DNA of 9,342 nt from an uncultured Bacilli bacterium (lineage in GTDB: Bacteria > Bacillota_I > Bacilli_A > RFN20 > CAG-631), in assembly GCA_934215405.1 (NCBI GenBank), contig CAKPZU010000086.1, forward strand, positions 1 through 9,342, given 5' to 3'. This document shows, one piece after another, positions 6,227 through 9,342 of the stretch. Made by a program: the position numbers and the translations under genes. The first letter of the stretch is position 1, and each line of letters begins with the position of its first letter. Under the pieces are notes generated by a model. It saw only the letters and a program-made list of their open reading frames with translations, ran no database searches and had not been told where the DNA came from.

Positions 6227-6542
6227 ATTTCTAGTTAACTTTATAAAATATCTTTGTTAAAATTCTCAGGTGATTTTACTTTTTAATATTATTTCAACGT
6301 ATTACTTCCAATCTATTATGAAACCACAAATTGTTTTTATTGTTTCAGTGTTTAGAAAAATTATTATTTGTGGAGCTTTAATTTATTAATTCTTATAATT
6401 ATTAAAAATGTTTTATGGTTTGCTATGTCTTTAACTAAACTATTAATTATGTTTTTTGCCTTAATAATGATAATTATAAATACAAAATAATTAAATAATA
6501 GACAAAAAATAACATTTGAGATGAAAAATGTATAAAAAACAC
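6227..6542. other. Gene-poor AT-rich stretch with one long imperfect hairpin
   Basis: No reading frame here has a credible start and ribosome site. The clearest structure is CCACAAAT (6324-6331) paired with ATTTGTGG (6366-6373), perfect 8-bp arms about 34 nt apart. An inner TTTTT (6334-6338)/AAAAA (6356-6360) helix can form within the loop. The DNA after it is T-rich but has no continuous T-run, so a terminator role for the glycosyltransferase operon is only possible. Just before the thrS promoter, AAAAACA-CT-TGTTTTT (6535-6550) is another inverted repeat overlapping the -35 box. Nothing else stands out. Confidence 0.5.
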
Positions 6543-6571
6543 TTGTTTTTACTTTTAAAGAATAATATAAT
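6543..6571 (+). promoter_or_regulatory. Promoter for the T-box/thrS/trmB transcript
   Basis: TTGTTT (6543-6548) and a perfect TATAAT (6566-6571) are spaced by 17 nt. The predicted start near 6578 coincides with the first base of the T-box Stem I helix, so promoter and leader predictions support each other. Confidence 0.8.
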
Positions 6572-6577
6572 TTTAGT

Positions 6578-6797
6578 GCGATGATTAAAGACAACAATAA
6601 TAGTGACTACTTTAAAGAGAGTGAATCTATAGCTGCAAGATTCATAAGCAAAATTATTATTTACTACTTTATAGCTCTACTTAATCGTAGCGTATATCTG
6701 CGTTAAAGATAAAACGAGGTGCATAGTTAAAGGCTATGAACTAAGGTGGTACCGCGTATATTTGCGTCCTTAGAAATTTATTTTCTAGGGATTTTTT
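6578..6797 (+). ncRNA. T-box tRNA-Thr riboswitch leader (specifier ACU) upstream of thrS
   Basis: A complete T-box leader can be folded by eye. The Stem I base pairs 6578-6588 with 6681-6691, ten of eleven positions. AAAG (6587-6590) can alternatively pair with CTTT (6667-6670) to frame the specifier loop. The upper helix pairs 6596-6604 with 6653-6661. The distal helix pairs 6621-6627 with 6639-6645, with the AGAG bulge before it and AGCTGC in its loop. The specifier codon is ACT at 6663-6665 followed by A, a threonine codon. TATCT (6695-6699)/AGATA (6707-6711), with loop CGTT pairing AACG (6713-6716), fits the Stem IIA/B pseudoknot. CATAG/CTATG (6722-6738) fits Stem III. The T-box GGTGGTACCGCG (6745-6756) has TGGT to pair with tRNA NCCA. 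CTAAGG (6741-6746) pairs with CCTTAG (6768-6773) in the antiterminator. Uncharged tRNA-Thr should favour antitermination and raise expression of thrS and trmB. The pseudoknot is the least certain element. Confidence 0.94.
6767..6797 (+). terminator. Rho-independent terminator of the T-box leader
   Basis: TCCTTAGAAA (6767-6776) pairs with TTTCTAGGGA (6782-6791), ten pairs including one G-U, with a five-base loop. TTTTTT (6792-6797) follows. The left arm contains CCTTAG, which the antiterminator uses instead, so the two structures exclude each other as expected for a T-box switch. The thrS ribosome site begins only about 8 nt after the T-run. Confidence 0.9.
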
Positions 6798-6821
6798 ATT
6801 TTAAAAAGGAGAGAAATTAAT

Positions 6822-8558
6822 ATGATTAACATTAAAGAAGATTTAGAACTAAATACTTTAAATCATAGCTGTGCTCATTTAATGGCACAAGCAATTAAGC
6901 ATCTTTATCCACATGCTAAGTTTTGGGTAGGCCCCGTTATTGAAGAAGGCTTCTACTATGATATGGATTTAGGTGATGATGTAATAAAAGAAGAAGATTT
7001 CCCACGTATTGAAAAGGAAATGAAAAAGATTTCAAAGGATGGTAAAAGAATAGTCCGTCTTGAACTTTCTAAAGAAGAAGCATTAGAAATGTTTAATGAT
7101 GATGAATATAAATTAGATATTATTGAAAATTTACCTGAAAATGAAACAATTACTGCTTATCGTCAAGGTGATTACACTGACTTATGTCGTGGACCTCATG
7201 TTGAAAGCGTTAAAGAAATTAAATATTTTAAATTATTAAAGGTAAGTGGTGCTTATTATAAAGGTGATGCTACTAAGAAAATGCTTCAAAGAGTATATGG
7301 TGTATGCTTTAAAACTCAAGAAGAATTAGATGCTCATTTAAATATGCTTGAAGAAGCTAAAAAGAGAGATCATAGAAAGCTTGGTAAGGAATTAAAGCTA
7401 TTCATGCTATCTGATTATGGACCAGGACTTCCTTTTTGGCTACCAAATGGTTATACACTTCGTAGAACACTTGAGGATTTCTGGTTAGATTTACATAGAA
7501 AAAGAGGTTACTTAGTAATTAATACTCCAATAATGCTAAATAGACAACTATGGGAAACATCAGGACACTGGGATCATTATAAGGAAGATATGTTTACAAT
7601 TGATGTTGAAGATGGAACATATGCTATTAAGCCAATGAACTGCCCAGGAGCAATTTTAGTTTATAACAACGAGCTTCATTCATACAAGGACTTACCTTTA
7701 AGATATGCCGAACTTGGAAATGTTCATAGATATGAAGCAAGCGGTGCTTTAAATGGTTTATTTAGAGTTAGAGGATTCACTCAAGATGATGCTCATATTT
7801 TATTAAGTGAAGACCAAATTGGCGATGAAGTATCCCGTATTATTTCTTTATATGATGAAGTATATTCAATCTTTGGCTTAAATTATTCAATTGAATTATC
7901 TACTAGACCAAAGGATAATTATATTGGCGATATTAAAACTTGGGATAATGCTGAGGAAGATTTAAAGAAAGCTTGTTTAGCAACAAATCATAGCTTTAAA
8001 ATTAATGAAGGTGATGGAGCCTTTTATGGTCCAAAACTAGACTTTAAACTAAGAGATTCATTAAATAGAATTTGGCAATGTGGTACAGTTCAACTTGATA
8101 TGCAATTACCTGGTAGATTTAATTGTACTTATATTGATAAAAATGGGGAAAAGGTTACTCCAGTTATGATTCATAGAGCTTGCTTTGGCTCACTTGAAAG
8201 ATTTATTGGTATTTTAATTGAAAACTTTGCAGGTCACTTCCCACTATGGTTAGCTCCTCGTCAAGTTGTTGTTTTACCTGTTAATAACGAATTCCATCTT
8301 GAATATGCTAATAAGGTTGTAGAAGTATTAAAAGAACATAATATTAAGGTTGAGCTTGATGCTCGTGATGAAAAACTTGGCTATAGAATTAGAGAAGCTC
8401 AAATGGGCAAGGTTAATTACCAAGTTGTTATTGGTGATGCTGAAAGAGATTCACAATCTGTTAAGGTTCGTAAGTATGGAGAAGCAGAACAAGTTACTTA
8501 TACTTTAGATGAATTTGTTAAAATGCTAGAAAATGAAATAGCAACAAAGGCTTATTAA
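6822..8558 (+). CDS. thrS: Threonyl-tRNA synthetase lacking the TGS domain
   Basis: ThrRS charges tRNA-Thr with threonine in the cytoplasm. This protein has 578 residues against about 640 for the usual bacterial enzyme. The N-terminal TGS domain is absent and the chain opens directly into the editing domain. Editing residues are visible as NHSCAH (H15, H19) and LCRGPH (C122, H126), so hydrolysis of mischarged Ser-tRNA should be retained. The class II catalytic core follows, with the zinc ligands C274 (NCPG), H325 (DDAH) and H451 (IHRA). Motif 2 is RYAELGNVHRYEASGAL (294-310) and motif 3 is GSLERFIGILIE (456-467). The anticodon-binding domain occupies about 480-575 (APRQVVVLPV onward). The start is fixed by AAAGGAG (6805-6811) 10 nt before the ATG, and by the T-box terminator immediately upstream, which leaves no space for a longer N-terminus. 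TGS loss is known in Mollicutes-type enzymes, so this is probably lineage-specific, not damage. Confidence 0.97.
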   Translation: MINIKEDLELNTLNHSCAHLMAQAIKHLYPHAKFWVGPVIEEGFYYDMDLGDDVIKEEDFPRIEKEMKKISKDGKRIVRLELSKEEALEMFNDDEYKLDIIENLPENETITAYRQGDYTDLCRGPHVESVKEIKYFKLLKVSGAYYKGDATKKMLQRVYGVCFKTQEELDAHLNMLEEAKKRDHRKLGKELKLFMLSDYGPGLPFWLPNGYTLRRTLEDFWLDLHRKRGYLVINTPIMLNRQLWETSGHWDHYKEDMFTIDVEDGTYAIKPMNCPGAILVYNNELHSYKDLPLRYAELGNVHRYEASGALNGLFRVRGFTQDDAHILLSEDQIGDEVSRIISLYDEVYSIFGLNYSIELSTRPKDNYIGDIKTWDNAEEDLKKACLATNHSFKINEGDGAFYGPKLDFKLRDSLNRIWQCGTVQLDMQLPGRFNCTYIDKNGEKVTPVMIHRACFGSLERFIGILIENFAGHFPLWLAPRQVVVLPVNNEFHLEYANKVVEVLKEHNIKVELDARDEKLGYRIREAQMGKVNYQVVIGDAERDSQSVKVRKYGEAEQVTYTLDEFVKMLENEIATKAY

Positions 8559-8559
8559 T

Positions 8560-9198
8560 ATGAGAGGTCGCAATAAGCCTTGGGCAAATGATTTTATTTT
8601 AGCTCATCAAGAATTGATTTTTAATAAAGATGAAAAAATCAATATGCCCAAAACTTTAGAAGTTGGAATTGGTAAAGGTGACTTTATAATAAAGAATGCT
8701 ATTGCCAATAAAGATTATTTACATATTGGAGTAGAACTTAACACTTCAATTTATGCAATAGCTATGAAAAAAATAGTAAATGAGGGATTAACTAATATAA
8801 GATTATTAAATGTTAAAGCCCTTGATTTATTAAATTATATTGACGAGAAATCAATTGATAAGCTATATTTGAATTTTTCTGATCCATGGCCACAAAATGG
8901 CTATAGAAAAAGAAGGTTAGTTCATCCACTTCATTTAGAAATTTTTGAAAAATTATTAATTGATGGTGGAACAATTCTATTTAAAACAGATAATTTACCT
9001 TTATTTGAAATGGCTGTTAAGAATTTTAATGTAAGAAATTATGAAATTTTATTTGTTTCATATGATTATCAAACAGTAAGTGGTGACTTTGTTTCAGAAT
9101 ATGAAGCAAAATTTAGAACTAATGGTGATAAAATTTATAGAATTGTTGCAAAAATAAATAAAAATTCCTTAAAGCCTTGGGGTGAAGCAATAAAATAA
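8560..9198 (+). CDS. trmB: tRNA (guanine-N7-)-methyltransferase TrmB
   Basis: TrmB uses S-adenosylmethionine to form 7-methylguanosine at position 46 in the variable loop of many tRNAs. The 212-residue length is normal for the monomer. Family landmarks are the N-terminal RGRNKPWA (2-9), the SAM-binding LEVGIGKGDF (33-42), and GVEL (57-60) with the ribose-binding acidic residue E59. NFSDPWP (105-111), KTDN (142-145) and the C-terminal SEYEAKF (179-185) complete the set. The gene looks intact. The ATG is 1 nt after the thrS stop and has AAAGG (8546-8550) 9 nt upstream, inside thrS. With no promoter or terminator between them, trmB should share the T-box-controlled transcript and rise when threonine is scarce. 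A strong terminator follows at 9204-9243. Confidence 0.96.
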   Translation: MRGRNKPWANDFILAHQELIFNKDEKINMPKTLEVGIGKGDFIIKNAIANKDYLHIGVELNTSIYAIAMKKIVNEGLTNIRLLNVKALDLLNYIDEKSIDKLYLNFSDPWPQNGYRKRRLVHPLHLEIFEKLLIDGGTILFKTDNLPLFEMAVKNFNVRNYEILFVSYDYQTVSGDFVSEYEAKFRTNGDKIYRIVAKINKNSLKPWGEAIK

Positions 9199-9203
9199 TA
9201 ATG

Positions 9204-9243
9204 AAAACTAATAGAATAATATAGAAAATCTATTAGTTTTTTT
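9204..9243 (+). terminator. Rho-independent terminator after trmB
   Basis: AAAACTAATAGA (9204-9215) and TCTATTAGTTTT (9229-9240) are perfectly complementary over 12 bp, with a 13-base loop. A run of seven T (9237-9243) begins within the end of the stem. A shorter alternative hairpin, ATAGA (9221-9225)/TCTAT (9229-9233), is nested in it. It ends the thrS-trmB transcript. Confidence 0.88.
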
Positions 9244-9342
9244 ATTTCAAAATATGTAAAAAGTACGTTAATTGAAAAAGTAAATTCCGCCAAAAAAGGC
9301 AAAAAAAGCAAAAAAAATAAATGAGAAATTAAAATCCGCAAA

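Noticed and set aside
6318..6490. Two tiny plus-strand frames, 6318-6389 (23 aa) and 6425-6490 (21 aa), both hydrophobic
   Set aside because: Neither has a Shine-Dalgarno sequence, and stop-free stretches this short are expected by chance. The second resembles a small membrane peptide but cannot be supported without conservation.
6364..6597. Minus-strand 77-codon hydrophobic frame across the gap before thrS
   Set aside because: It overlaps the thrS promoter and the first 20 nt of the T-box leader in antisense. It lacks a convincing ribosome site, and its hydrophobicity follows from AT richness.
9135..9341. Minus-strand frame at the right edge, 68 codons
   Set aside because: It runs antisense through the trmB terminator and into the end of trmB. 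It is low-complexity and Phe/Leu-rich, with no supporting motif.
9244..9342. A-rich tail with GCC-A6-GGC (9289-9300) and TTGAAA (9272-9277)
   Set aside because: The hairpin is only three pairs, and no -10 box lies at proper distance from the TTGAAA, so neither a terminator nor a promoter can be supported.

Overview
The window comes from a very AT-rich (by eye about 70% A+T), low-GC Gram-positive-type bacterium. Strong AAGGAG-like ribosome binding sites, a T-box tRNA-sensing leader before thrS, and a class II (Firmicutes-type) GalT all point to Bacillota. The threonyl-tRNA synthetase lacks the N-terminal TGS domain, a state I associate with Mollicutes and their gut relatives (Erysipelotrichales/RF39-like Bacilli). 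Tryptophan is read from TGG and the one TGA falls where a gene should stop, so the ordinary bacterial code fits, not the mycoplasma code. The lineage below phylum is an inference.

Layout. (1) 1-522, minus strand: the first 174 residues of a multi-pass membrane protein that runs off the left edge. (2) 523-673: a divergent control region with two palindromes and a Shine-Dalgarno sequence unusually far from its start codon. (3) 674-3515, plus strand: a tight four-gene run with gaps of 1-4 nt, encoding a DJ-1/PfpI protein, class II GalT, a small zinc-ribbon protein with a C-terminal membrane anchor, and a YfcE-type metallophosphoesterase. (4) 3516-3692: T-rich DNA, then a near-consensus extended -10 promoter and a 9-bp inverted repeat just after the predicted transcript start. 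(5) 3693-6226: two translationally coupled glycosyltransferases (ATGA overlap), an MGDG-synthase/GT28-like enzyme and a membrane GT2, likely a two-step glycolipid or surface-glycan module. (6) 6227-6542: a gene-poor stretch with one long imperfect hairpin. (7) 6543-6821: a consensus-like promoter and a complete T-box leader whose specifier reads ACU (Thr), with antiterminator and terminator. (8) 6822-9198: thrS and trmB, 1 nt apart, probably one T-box-controlled transcript, closed by a strong terminator at 9204-9243. The last 99 bases hold A-rich DNA with no gene I can support.

How the genes fit together. The right half is translation housekeeping: when uncharged tRNA-Thr accumulates, the T-box should allow read-through into thrS and trmB. 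The left operon combines UDP-sugar metabolism (GalT) with small, probably stress- or maintenance-related proteins. GalT can supply UDP-galactose or UDP-glucose, which are plausible donors for the glycosyltransferase pair next door; that link is inferred from proximity only. I see no mobile element, CRISPR array, tRNA or rRNA. Most of the window is ordinary. The points that merit a second look are regulatory: the displaced ribosome binding site, the operator-like palindromes, and an internal repeat in the T-box leader.
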